64,000 bases of DNA from the NCBI GenBank assembly GCA_963696875.1, contig CAVOLQ010000001.1, positions 744,001 to 808,000 of the forward strand, written 5' to 3'. The notes beneath the pieces are model-generated. The model worked only from the letters and a program-made list of their open reading frames with translations, was not told the origin of the DNA and searched no databases. The DNA comes from Albibacterium sp963696875 (GTDB lineage Bacteria; Bacteroidota; Bacteroidia; Sphingobacteriales; Sphingobacteriaceae). Positions 1 through 7,792 of this stretch are shown piece by piece. Both the position numbers and the translations under genes were made by a program. The number at the start of each line of letters is the position of its first letter. Within the stretch, counting starts at the first letter, position 1.

Positions 1-863
1 CCTTTCAAAGACTCTTGGGTGGCTTTATAATTTATGAATACTTTGAAGATAACAAGTATGTTAAGTTTATTAATCCATCTTTAGTCGATTTTTTGTTACG
101 CTTTTTGCGAGAGGACAAAGCAGAGGTATTTAGAATTGCTGAATCTGCTATTTACCCTCATCAATTAACACGCAGACTATTTCCAATACCTAGAAAGGAT
201 GAAAGTGCTGCTATTCCACAGCGACTTATAAATAGACTGGTGGACGATTGCTCAGGCTTTCTACTTAAGGAAGATACCGATTTATGTCGGATGGCGATGG
301 TCATGCTGTGCTATAACAATACCGCAAGTATCCATCCTGTCGTTAATAATTGTTTATTAAAAATCAAAGATTGGCTTTATCTGTTCCCCGAGACAGATTC
401 AACCGATACCTTAGCTTTGTTGCTTTCTGAGATGATTGAATTTCCGAAAACAGATGTAATTAAAATCGGAGTTTCTATCTATGCTCCAATTATCGTATTT
501 CTATATGATTTCCAAGAGATATTAAAAACTAAAGAAGAAATGAACCGACTTTATGGTTTTGTGTTTGAAGACTTGTTTTCTTTGTTTCAAGAATACGAAT
601 GGGAAGAATATTTCAATGAAGTATTGAATTGCTATATAACTGATATCATTGAGAACTTCAATGTCGAAACCTACAGCTCAAATTTAGTGGATAGCTCACT
701 TAGGAAAATATCTGAATTTAGGGAGATTGTGATAAGCTGGGGGTTCGAATCTCATCCTGATATCCAGAGACTTCGGGATTTTGAACAAAATATGGACGAT
801 ATCAGTCATTTTAAAATACAAAACCGAAGGTATATGGATGGCGACTTTATTTCAGAGGATTAG
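1..863 (+). CDS. C-terminal part of a STAND-type NTPase (partial)
   Basis: The reading frame is open from the first base, and the sequence upstream of the first possible start (TTG at 15) continues the same protein, so this is a gene cut by the window edge. The visible 286 or so residues begin with a segment resembling FINPSLVDFL, which is typical of the region just after the ATPase core in nSTAND3-type P-loop NTPases. The rest is a helical C-terminal region. No Walker motifs are visible because they would lie outside the window. Proteins of this type are often antiphage sensors, and the next genes (MNT-HEPN, YhcG-like) fit a defence neighbourhood. Family assignment rests on one motif and is moderate. 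Confidence 0.55.
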   Translation, partial: FQRLLGGFIIYEYFEDNKYVKFINPSLVDFLLRFLREDKAEVFRIAESAIYPHQLTRRLFPIPRKDESAAIPQRLINRLVDDCSGFLLKEDTDLCRMAMVMLCYNNTASIHPVVNNCLLKIKDWLYLFPETDSTDTLALLLSEMIEFPKTDVIKIGVSIYAPIIVFLYDFQEILKTKEEMNRLYGFVFEDLFSLFQEYEWEEYFNEVLNCYITDIIENFNVETYSSNLVDSSLRKISEFREIVISWGFESHPDIQRLRDFEQNMDDISHFKIQNRRYMDGDFISED

Positions 864-1162
864 CTCCGCACTTGCTGATCCTGGAACTTTATCATTCTAT
901 TAATAAAGTTCATTTAGTAAAAACTATCTGTTTTGCCTCTTTAATAGTTCGGTACTACTGAACATTTACGAAGCAAAGTTCTCCTTATTTCATAATTATG
1001 ATATTCTAATTAAATCATCTCTAAATTGATTCGATTTCAATATGTCTGGGAGTACATTATTTTAAACTCATCATTTGGAGTAAAAGGGGCATAAACTATA
1101 TGCTAATAAAGTTAGTTTACCATTCCTGCTATACAATCATTTAAAATTACTATTTTTACCAT
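864..1162. other. AT-rich intergenic region, no gene seen
   Basis: No convincing open frame or RNA gene is visible between the STAND-like gene and the MNT-HEPN gene. The region presumably carries the promoter of the latter, but no clear TAnnTTTG element was found. Confidence 0.4.
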
Positions 1163-2032
1163 ATGAACATAGGTTTATCGCATTTGCCGGAAGAAAAACA
1201 AAAGGAAATTCTCGAAATTCTTGAGATTATCAAGGAAGAGGCAAAGCCTGAAAAGGTTATTTTATTTGGCAGCCACACTACCAACAATTGGGTGGAGGAT
1301 GAATATGTGGAGGACGGTATTACTTTTAGCTACATCAGTGATTATGATTTCCTGGTGGTGACAAATAATAACAGCGAAAAAGAACACGCCGTCATTAGTC
1401 ATATTGAAAACCGTACGGAACATATAAAAAATGTAGTGAGCCCTATTGTGCACGATATAGAGTACATAAACCAGGGTTTACGATTTGGTCAATATTTCTT
1501 TACCGATATCATTCGCGAAGGTATATTGTTGCACGATATGGAAAATGTTCAGTTTGATAAGCCTAAAAAGCTTAGACCAAAAGAGGAGCAGGAAAAAGCA
1601 CAGGGCTATTTTGATATTTGGTTTCCCCAAGGTTCTGAATTTTTAATTGACTCAGGAAATGCCCATGCCAGGAATAGTCTAAGAAATGGAGTTTTTTATT
1701 TACACCAAGCTACTGAATGTTTTTATAATACAGCCTTATTAGTTTTCACTGGCTATAAACCTAAAACTCATAACCTCCAAAAGCTTCGCAATTATGCCAA
1801 GCATATTTCTTTAGAGTTATATTACGTTTTCCGAACGCCGCCTTCTGACGAACAAGAATATCATTTATTTGACTTGTTGAAAAGAGGATATATAGATGCA
1901 CGATATAAATTGGACTATACTATAACTGCCGATGAATTGAAAATCTTGATTGAAAAGGTAAATCGGATGCACGATATTGTAGGCAGACTATGCAAAGAGA
2001 AGATAGAGCAATTAGGTAAAACGGAAAGTTGA
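1163..2032 (+). CDS. Fused MNT nucleotidyltransferase and HEPN domain protein
   Basis: A 289-residue protein with two domains. Residues 30-65 carry the minimal nucleotidyltransferase signature: GS at 36-37 and the D-x-D pair D60 and D62 in the context SDYDFLVV. Residues 155-280 form a HEPN domain with the RNxxxxxxH motif at R175-H182. In two-gene MNT-HEPN systems the HEPN protein is an RNase toxin and MNT adenylylates it; here both are on one chain. The HEPN motif keeps R, N and H, so nuclease activity is possible. It lies 10 bp upstream of the broken YhcG-like gene on the same strand. A housekeeping role cannot be excluded. Confidence 0.8.
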   Translation: MNIGLSHLPEEKQKEILEILEIIKEEAKPEKVILFGSHTTNNWVEDEYVEDGITFSYISDYDFLVVTNNNSEKEHAVISHIENRTEHIKNVVSPIVHDIEYINQGLRFGQYFFTDIIREGILLHDMENVQFDKPKKLRPKEEQEKAQGYFDIWFPQGSEFLIDSGNAHARNSLRNGVFYLHQATECFYNTALLVFTGYKPKTHNLQKLRNYAKHISLELYYVFRTPPSDEQEYHLFDLLKRGYIDARYKLDYTITADELKILIEKVNRMHDIVGRLCKEKIEQLGKTES

Positions 2033-2042
2033 AACTTTAGTC

Positions 2043-3033
2043 ATGGAACTTAGTGATAATAGAGGATACGAAAATTTAATTAATCAAATCTCCACCGTAT
2101 TTGAACGAGGCAGACAGAAAGCAATCCAAGCAGTAAACGTTTACCTCTTAGAAACGTATTGGGAAATTGGACGCCATATTGTTGAATTTGAACAAAAGGG
2201 CGAAAATAGAGCAGAATATGGTAAGGCTTTATTGGAAGGTCTTGCAAAAGATTTAACTTTTTCTTTAGGGAAGTGATTTGGATTAAGCAATCTGAAGCGA
2301 ATGAGGCAATTATATCAGGCATTTCCAATTAGTGCGACACTGTCGCACCAATTGAGTTGAATTATTAAAAATAGATGATTCTTTAGAAAGGTCATTTTAC
2401 GAAAAGCAGTCAATTATTGAAAGGTGGAGTATCCGAGAACTTAAAAGACAAAAAGATACCTCACTTTATTTACGTTTAGCCGCTTCTAAAGACAAGGAAG
2501 GGGTATTGCAATTAGCGAAGCAAGGGCAATCCGTTTCACAGCCTGAACATATTATTCGTGACCCTTATGTTTTAGATTTTCTAAAAATACCAGAATTACA
2601 TCAATACAGCGAAACCGAACTTGAAGGAAGAATCATTGAGCATCTGCAACACTTCCTATTGGAACTAGGGAAAGGATTCGCTTTCATCGGACGCCAATAC
2701 CGCATTACTATAGGAAACCGGCACCATTATGCCGACTTGGTATTCTACCATCGTATTTTGAAATGCTTTGTTTTGATTGACATAAAACCAGAGGATGCAG
2801 GGTATGAAGATGTTGGGCAAATGAATATGTATCTCGGATATTTTGAGAACGAAGAAAATACAAAGGGAGATAATCCGCCAATCGGAATGGTTTTGGCTAG
2901 AGAGAAAGATGATTTACTAATTCAATACGCTATGCATAATGTTTCGTCTCAATTGTTCGTTAGTAGATATCAATTGTACTTACCTAATAAAGAAGAGTTG
3001 CAAGCGGTAATAGAGGAAACAATGAATGAGTAG
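2043..3033 (+). pseudogene. Disrupted YhcG-like nuclease (DUF1016, PDDEXK)
   Basis: Two reading frames together give a normal DUF1016 protein. The N-terminal winged-helix part runs from 2043 (YENLINQI, then TYWEIGRHIVEFEQ). An in-frame TGA at 2274-2276 replaces the expected Gly codon, because the family sequence (FGLSNLKRMRQLYQAFPI) continues in the same frame after it. The frame then shifts near 2354-2356, consistent with loss of about 14 nt encoding the usual SWSHY segment, and resumes with VELLKIDDSLERSFYEKQ. The C-terminal nuclease half is intact (RDPYVLDFL, then YRITIGNRHHYADLVFYHR and FVLIDIK). Stop plus frameshift indicate real decay rather than one read error. Confidence 0.85.
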
Positions 3034-3094
3034 CTTCAATAAAGCCTCGCCCAATAACTTTTGAGTCAATAGTTATCTTGAAAGTAAATGTGGA

Positions 3095-3370
3095 CTAAAT
3101 TTCTTCTTTCTCAAAATCGAAAGAATAATCGATTAGCTTTTTTGGGGAAATGCCAAGACCTTTTGCTAATTCAAATAAAGTAGGCAAAGTAAGACTTTCA
3201 TTCTCATTTGTTTCCAAAGCGCTTATTTTAGAGCGATGAACGTCACAGCGAGTAGATAAATCGTGCTGTGTTAACCCTTTCTTCTTCCTAAAAGATTTAA
3301 GATTTATCCGGAATTGAGCCATTCTATTCCTGTCTTTTTCCTTTAGTTCTTTCCTTGATTCTTTTGCCAT
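3095..3370 (-). CDS. XRE-family helix-turn-helix regulator, module 1
   Basis: A 91-residue Cro/CI-type DNA-binding protein. The HTH covers roughly residues 25-80: FRKKKGLTQHDLSTRCDVHR followed by KISALE and a second helix pair ending in LGISPKKLIDY. The basic N-terminus (KESRKELKEKDRNR) precedes it. Downstream of the HTH there is only a short acidic tail, so it has no sensor or peptidase domain. It is transcribed away from a small structured gene at 3504-3689. A palindrome lies in the shared intergenic region and is a likely binding site. A second, diverged regulator with the same layout lies at 3717-3941. Confidence 0.8.
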   Translation of the reverse strand: MAKESRKELKEKDRNRMAQFRINLKSFRKKKGLTQHDLSTRCDVHRSKISALETNENESLTLPTLFELAKGLGISPKKLIDYSFDFEKEEI

Positions 3371-3412
3371 TTTAATTAAATGTGAATATCAAGCTTAGTT
3401 TTTGAAATTATC

Positions 3413-3455
3413 GTCTACGATCATAGACTATATTCGAGATGTTTTCTTATCTTTG
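3413..3455 (+). promoter_or_regulatory. Module 1 promoter with palindromic operator candidate
   Basis: A -7 element TATCTTTG (3448-3455) matches the Bacteroidota consensus TAnnTTTG. An inverted repeat GTCTACGATCATAGAC (3413-3428) ends exactly 19 bp before it, over the -33 position. The other module shows identical spacing with a different palindrome. Predicted transcription start is near 3462, where similarity to the other module begins. Operator function is inferred. Confidence 0.5.
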
Positions 3456-3476
3456 AACTCATTATCCTCGTACTCT

Positions 3477-3616
3477 GGTTTGAGAATCCAAAAAATACAA
3501 AGGATGAAACATCAATTAAAGAATTTTAACAGAACAAGCACAGCCTCTTTTGACTGTAGCTTGGGTGACTTCTCAAACCTCAGCAATGAGCGAAAGAGGC
3601 CTGTGCTAACTGTTGA
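3477..3616 (+). repeat. Structured repeat element, copy 1
   Basis: The 92-nt core (3525-3616) matches 4105-4196 at 89 of 92 positions without gaps. It can fold: AACAG (3528-3532) with CTGTT (3610-3614), GCACAG (3538-3543) with CTGTGC (3601-3606), and CCTCTTT (3544-3550) with AAAGAGG (3593-3599). The upstream GGTTTGAGAA (3477-3486) complements TTCTCAAACC (3570-3579) in the loop, which would give a pseudoknot or alternative fold. The element also encodes part of the small ORF at 3504. It may be an RNA regulator, a structured mRNA or both. Confidence 0.6.
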
Positions 3617-3689
3617 CAAATACGAAGCTCTATTGTTTTCGATAGCGCCAACTAACTTTTTTATTTTAATGATTGCACCCCCAGGTTAA
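3504..3689 (+). CDS. Small 61-residue protein, module 1 (candidate)
   Basis: I do not recognise this family. The support for coding is comparative: the ORF aligns from start to stop with the 60-residue ORF at 4087-4269. Both start right after AGG, share the core NRTSTASFDCSLGDFSNLSN, and end in a diverged but similarly hydrophobic tail finishing with AP plus one or two residues. The core is almost identical even at synonymous sites while the tails differ strongly, so an RNA-level constraint is also likely and the ORF may be only part of the function. It is divergent from the XRE gene at 3095-3370 and has a -7 element about 50 bp upstream of its ATG. There is no signal peptide. Confidence 0.4.
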   Translation: MKHQLKNFNRTSTASFDCSLGDFSNLSNERKRPVLTVDKYEALLFSIAPTNFFILMIAPPG

Positions 3690-3716
3690 TATTTGGGGCG
3701 ATAGAACTTAAGTGAT

Positions 3717-3941
3717 TTACAAAGCCTTTTTTGGCAAAAAATCACATGGGGAGATGCCAAAGTGATCAGCAAGTTTGTTGATATGTTTAAGATTATATTT
3801 TGCTGGATTGGATAAGCTTTCGACGTTACCGATGAAAGAAGGTTTTACATCAAGGATATTGGCAATATCTTCTTGTCGAAGGTTGTGTTTAATCCTTAAT
3901 TCCCTTACAAAATCGATAACATGCTGCTCTATTCTTTCCAA
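3717..3941 (-). CDS. XRE-family helix-turn-helix regulator, module 2
   Basis: A 74-residue protein that is almost entirely a Cro/CI HTH: FVRELRIKHNLRQEDIANIL, then VKPSFIGNVES as recognition region and HFGISPCDFLP at the end. It differs clearly from the module 1 regulator but has the same position relative to its divergent small gene (start codon 103-104 bp from the predicted start of the partner transcript; 92 bp in module 1). The gene ends 27 bp after the stop of the module 1 small ORF, so the two modules are in tandem. Its likely operator is the ACACATATATGTGT palindrome at 3998-4011. Confidence 0.8.
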   Translation of the reverse strand: MERIEQHVIDFVRELRIKHNLRQEDIANILDVKPSFIGNVESLSNPAKYNLKHINKLADHFGISPCDFLPKKAL

Positions 3942-3997
3942 GTCATTTGATAAATAACGTACGGAAACGAAGTACTCGATATATAACCATAGATATT

Positions 3998-4038
3998 ACA
4001 CATATATGTGTGAATCATGGAAAAGATTCTTATATTTG
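3998..4038 (+). promoter_or_regulatory. Module 2 promoter with palindromic operator candidate
   Basis: Perfect palindrome ACACATATATGTGT (3998-4011) ends 19 bp before the -7 element TATATTTG (4031-4038). This is the same geometry as module 1 with an unrelated palindrome, as expected if each XRE protein recognises its own site. Predicted transcription start is about 4045. Confidence 0.5.
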
Positions 4039-4059
4039 AATTGATTATCCTCGTGCAAA

Positions 4060-4196
4060 GGTTTGAGAAGCCAAAAACACAACAGGATGATACAACATTT
4101 AAAATTTAACAGAACAAGCACAGCCTCTTTTGACTGTAGCTTGGGTGACTTCTCAAACCTCAGCAATGAGCGGAAGAGGTCTGTGCTATCTGTTGA
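4060..4196 (+). repeat. Structured repeat element, copy 2
   Basis: Second copy of the element at 3477-3616. GGTTTGAGAAG (4060-4070) is perfectly complementary to CTTCTCAAACC (4149-4159), which lies inside the loop of the AACAGA/GCACAG/CCTCTT stem. Of three core substitutions, one (A to G) only turns a U-A pair into U-G, one falls in the bulged base and one in the outer stem junction, so the fold is kept. Confidence 0.6.
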
Positions 4197-4269
4197 TAGC
4201 TCCACACTTTTTCTCTATTCAACAAGCTTTCAAAATCTTATCGCTTTAGTGATTACGGCGCCGGAATGA
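4087..4269 (+). CDS. Small 60-residue protein, module 2 (candidate)
   Basis: Paralogue of the ORF at 3504-3689, with the same start context (AGG directly before ATG), the same near-identical core and a hydrophobic tail ending in VITAPE. Unrecognised family. It is divergent from the XRE gene at 3717-3941 and is followed after 115 bp by the SusC gene; whether its transcript runs into the Sus operon is not known. As for copy 1, high conservation at silent sites suggests the transcript structure matters, so the protein is a hypothesis. Confidence 0.4.
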   Translation: MIQHLKFNRTSTASFDCSLGDFSNLSNERKRSVLSVDSSTLFLYSTSFQNLIALVITAPE

Positions 4270-4287
4270 ATTAATTCAGATTTTTTC

Positions 4288-4380
4288 TTTGCTCGATATT
4301 CTTTGCCGAGCAAATTTCCAATCAAATTAATTTACAACTTTCAGAATAGGTCTAAACCACCTTTCTGAATCCTAAACCAT
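4288..4380 (+). promoter_or_regulatory. Leader of the Sus operon with hairpin and direct repeats
   Basis: A hairpin pairs TTTGCTCG (4288-4295) with CGAGCAAA (4307-4314) but lacks a following T tract, so it is a poor terminator for the preceding module. Two imperfect direct repeats built from CTTTCnGAAT and TAAACCA (4338-4359 and 4361-4379) follow just before the SusC start and could be a regulator site. No clear -7 element was found. Confidence 0.3.
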
Positions 4381-4384
4381 ATTT

Positions 4385-7300
4385 ATGAAAGCATTTTTAC
4401 GCTTACTGGCCGGGCTGTGCCCCGACCGAGAGCTATCAGTTGTCAGCGGAAAGCTGTCGGCCCTCAGCTCCTGTCACCCATCAGATACGAGCAGTCGATT
4501 AATAACCATATTCAAGCCTTACGATAAACCGAAAGCATCTTATTACCTACGACCATTTTTACTTTTAATACTTGTTTTTGTTTCATGTGGTGCCGCACTG
4601 GCGCAGGAGCCTGTTGTGCATACAGCTCCTGCCGCTAAGGCGGAAGCTATAAACGGAATCGTTGTTTCCGCCGAAACAGGTGAGCCTTTGGAGGGAGCGA
4701 CTGTGAGAATAAAAAACACAAATATTGTGACTCTCACCAATGAAAAAGGAGAGTTTACATTAACCCAAAATAATAGGACAGGGGCGATCGAGGTTTCCTT
4801 TCTTGGTTATCAATCTACGGAAATTTCATTTACCGATAATACGCAAACCATAGTAATTTCTCTTGAAGAAGACCATGGCGCATTGGAAGAGGTAACCGTT
4901 AATACTGGTTATCAGGAGATACCTAAGGAGAGAGCAACGGGAAGTTTTGCGCAGATCGATAATGAGCTATTAAACAGAAAAGTTGGCAGTAATATTTTAG
5001 ATAGGATAGAGGATCTAACACCTGGAATATTATTCGATAGAAATGAAGGGGCTCCAGATGCTCTGTTAATAAGAGGGAGAAGTACAATATACTCAAATAC
5101 AGCGCCTTTAATTGTATTAGATAACTTTCCTTATGATGGTGATATAGGGAATATCAACCCAAGTGATATTGAAAATATAACCATATTGAAAGATGCCGCC
5201 GCCGCTTCGATATGGGGTGCACGAGCGGGTAACGGCGTAATTGTTATAAAAACAAAAACGGGTGTAAGTAGTGAACCAACTGTTCGGTTTACCAGCAGTG
5301 CGAAAATCACAGATAAACCTGATCTATATGGTCAGTCAAATATTTCGAGTTCAGATTTTATCGATCTCGAAATTGATCTATATAACAAAGGTTTTTATAA
5401 TGCATTAATTGAAAATACATTTACCCGACCTCCACTTACGCCAGTTATTGAACTTTTGGCCGATAGTGAAATAAGCCAATTACAAAAGAACAACACTATT
5501 TCTGATCTACGTCTTTATGATGTTAGGAGAGATTTAGAGCGCTATTTTTACCAAACTGCAATTGACCAAGCATACGCTTTGAATATAAGTGGACGCACAG
5601 ATTTTGTCAATTACTATTTTTCAACAGGTTATGATAGTAATGTACAAAACCTAATTGGATCGCAGAATAATAGATTAATCCTTCGGTCGAATAATACCTT
5701 TAAATTGAATGAAAAGATAGAATTAACGGCAGGCTTGACATATATTCGTAATAATAATATGCGTGGGGGAAATCCAGCACTAACGCTAAATAGCGGTGGT
5801 GGGAAAGGCTTATATCCTTATGCCCGTCTAGTTGATGAGGACGGAAAAGGTTTGGAAATTGTGAAGAACATGAGAAAGGGTTATATGGAGAATTTGGGCG
5901 TTGGAAATCTTTATAATTGGACCTACAGGCCATATGAGGAAATCTTGGCAAGTAATTTTGCCTCAAATGGGCGTGATATAATTGTAAATACGGCATTGAA
6001 TTACAAAGTCAATAAGTTGATGAATGCGGACGTTAAATATCAATTTGAAAATGCCCTGAACATTTCAGATTATTTGCAGTCGGAAGATGCCTATTATACC
6101 AGGGATTTAATCAATAAATTTTATCAACCAAATGAAATCAACAAGTTCCCGGCACCAAAAGGCGGAATCAGAGATGTTGGTAGTAAAGAGATTATTTCAC
6201 ACCAAGCTAGGGTACAACTGAATTTTAATAAGCAATGGAGCAATGTCCATGAAGTGTCGGCGATGACGGGATGGGAAATCCGGGATGTTGCCAATAAGGG
6301 TAACGGAAATCGATACTATGGTTACCAGAGAGATGGAGCGCGGGTTGTCTCCTCTGTAAACTATGAATCGGAATATCCCCAATACGATAACCCTTATAGT
6401 AGGAGTAGGATTTCTGGGGGAGAATCTGTATCGGAAAGTCTTGATCGTTTCCTTTCGTATTATGGAAACATATCATATACACATAGCCAAAAGTACACTG
6501 TATCTGGAAGTGCAAGAATTGATCAAGCCAATTTATTCGGAGTAAGTACCAACCAAAAGGGAGTACCTCTTTGGTCTGCGGGAGCTGTTTGGAAAATTGA
6601 TAGAGAGAACTTTTATAACTTTCAGTTCCTGCCTTCTCTTCAACTAAGAATTACATATGGTACTAACGGAAATATTTCTCGACGTACTTCGGCATTAACT
6701 ACTGCAAATTATACGTCAGCAAGGCTAATTCCTGAAACGGCTGGTACCATTTTGAATCCGCCAAATTCAGCGTTAAGATGGGAAAAAGTCCGCATGTTTA
6801 ACTCAGGATTGGATTTTGCTTTTAGAAGAAATGTATTCCATGGTTCCGTGGAATATTACCGGAAAAATTCAGTGGATTTGCTAGGGCAAGCCCCTCTTGA
6901 TCCAACGTTAGGGGTTCTCGATGGTGCATATAATGGTGTTTTTTATGGCAACGTAGCATCAGTAAATGGAGCAGGAATGGATATCAATCTTGGAAGTGAT
7001 ATTCGAATAAATGGGATCTTTTGGAAAATTAATGGTTTGTTGAGTTATACAAAAAATAGAATATTGGAATATATGATGGTACCAGCCTCTTTTGGCAATG
7101 CGTATTTAAATAGCCACTTTATCAATCCTTTTGAAGGGAAGCCACTTTTTTCACTGTACAGTTTTAAATGGAAAGGGTTAGATCCTGTAAATGGAGATCC
7201 TTTAGGCGAATTAAATGGTAATGAGAGTAAGGATTGGGGAGGTATTTATTCAAGTACGACACTAAATGATATGGTATATAATGGGCCAGTTCAACCAGAA

Positions 7301-7774
7301 TTATTTGGTGCTTTAAGAAACACCTTGTCCTATCGTAATCTCTCATTGTCTGTAAATATAAGTTTTAAATCTGGCTATTTTTTTAGAGGTAATTCTATCA
7401 ATTATAATAGTTTGATGAACGGATGGGAAGGGCATGGTGATTACGGTATACGGTGGCAAAAGAAAGGAGACGAGACGCATACATCGGTGCCTTCGTTTCA
7501 ATATCCCGTTAATATCCAACGTGATCGTTTTTATGATTTTGCTGAAATTCTTGTTGAAAAAGGTGATCATGTACGCTTAGAGGATATCCGCTTAGATTAT
7601 AATCTGCTTTCAAGTTTACCTAAAACAAGTTTAATAAAAAAAATTCAATGTTCTCTTTACGCTAATAATCTGGGCGTTTTATGGACAGCCAATAAAAAGG
7701 GAATCGATCCCTATTTCCAGCAATCACCTCGAATTGGAAAGAGTATCGCTTTGGGGTTGACAGCAGATTTTTAA
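4385..7774 (+). CDS. SusC/RagA-family TonB-dependent outer membrane transporter
   Basis: An outer membrane beta-barrel that imports an oligomeric nutrient with its SusD partner, powered by TonB. The 1129 residues show a signal-peptide-like core at about 55-74 (LRPFLLLILVF to ALAQ). A carboxypeptidase-like regulatory domain follows at about 88-165 (GEPLEGATVRIKN), then the plug with the SusC signature (TILKDAAAASIWGARAGNGV at about 270-290) and a long barrel ending in an aromatic residue. The 50 residues before the signal sequence are unusual, but no later ATG precedes the signal region. The SusD gene follows after 18 bp and a TlpA-like gene after that, so the three form an operon. No FecI/FecR pair is adjacent. 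The substrate cannot be told from the sequence. Confidence 0.9.
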   Translation: MKAFLRLLAGLCPDRELSVVSGKLSALSSCHPSDTSSRLITIFKPYDKPKASYYLRPFLLLILVFVSCGAALAQEPVVHTAPAAKAEAINGIVVSAETGEPLEGATVRIKNTNIVTLTNEKGEFTLTQNNRTGAIEVSFLGYQSTEISFTDNTQTIVISLEEDHGALEEVTVNTGYQEIPKERATGSFAQIDNELLNRKVGSNILDRIEDLTPGILFDRNEGAPDALLIRGRSTIYSNTAPLIVLDNFPYDGDIGNINPSDIENITILKDAAAASIWGARAGNGVIVIKTKTGVSSEPTVRFTSSAKITDKPDLYGQSNISSSDFIDLEIDLYNKGFYNALIENTFTRPPLTPVIELLADSEISQLQKNNTISDLRLYDVRRDLERYFYQTAIDQAYALNISGRTDFVNYYFSTGYDSNVQNLIGSQNNRLILRSNNTFKLNEKIELTAGLTYIRNNNMRGGNPALTLNSGGGKGLYPYARLVDEDGKGLEIVKNMRKGYMENLGVGNLYNWTYRPYEEILASNFASNGRDIIVNTALNYKVNKLMNADVKYQFENALNISDYLQSEDAYYTRDLINKFYQPNEINKFPAPKGGIRDVGSKEIISHQARVQLNFNKQWSNVHEVSAMTGWEIRDVANKGNGNRYYGYQRDGARVVSSVNYESEYPQYDNPYSRSRISGGESVSESLDRFLSYYGNISYTHSQKYTVSGSARIDQANLFGVSTNQKGVPLWSAGAVWKIDRENFYNFQFLPSLQLRITYGTNGNISRRTSALTTANYTSARLIPETAGTILNPPNSALRWEKVRMFNSGLDFAFRRNVFHGSVEYYRKNSVDLLGQAPLDPTLGVLDGAYNGVFYGNVASVNGAGMDINLGSDIRINGIFWKINGLLSYTKNRILEYMMVPASFGNAYLNSHFINPFEGKPLFSLYSFKWKGLDPVNGDPLGELNGNESKDWGGIYSSTTLNDMVYNGPVQPELFGALRNTLSYRNLSLSVNISFKSGYFFRGNSINYNSLMNGWEGHGDYGIRWQKKGDETHTSVPSFQYPVNIQRDRFYDFAEILVEKGDHVRLEDIRLDYNLLSSLPKTSLIKKIQCSLYANNLGVLWTANKKGIDPYFQQSPRIGKSIALGLTADF

Positions 7775-7792
7775 CTCAATAAATAATTAGAA

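Noticed and set aside
3504..4269. Retron or type III toxin-antitoxin RNA
   Set aside because: No reverse transcriptase is in the window, and the element is not a series of short tandem pseudoknot repeats next to a ToxN-like gene.
4288..4314. Strong terminator between module 2 and SusC
   Set aside because: The hairpin is present but no T tract follows on either strand.
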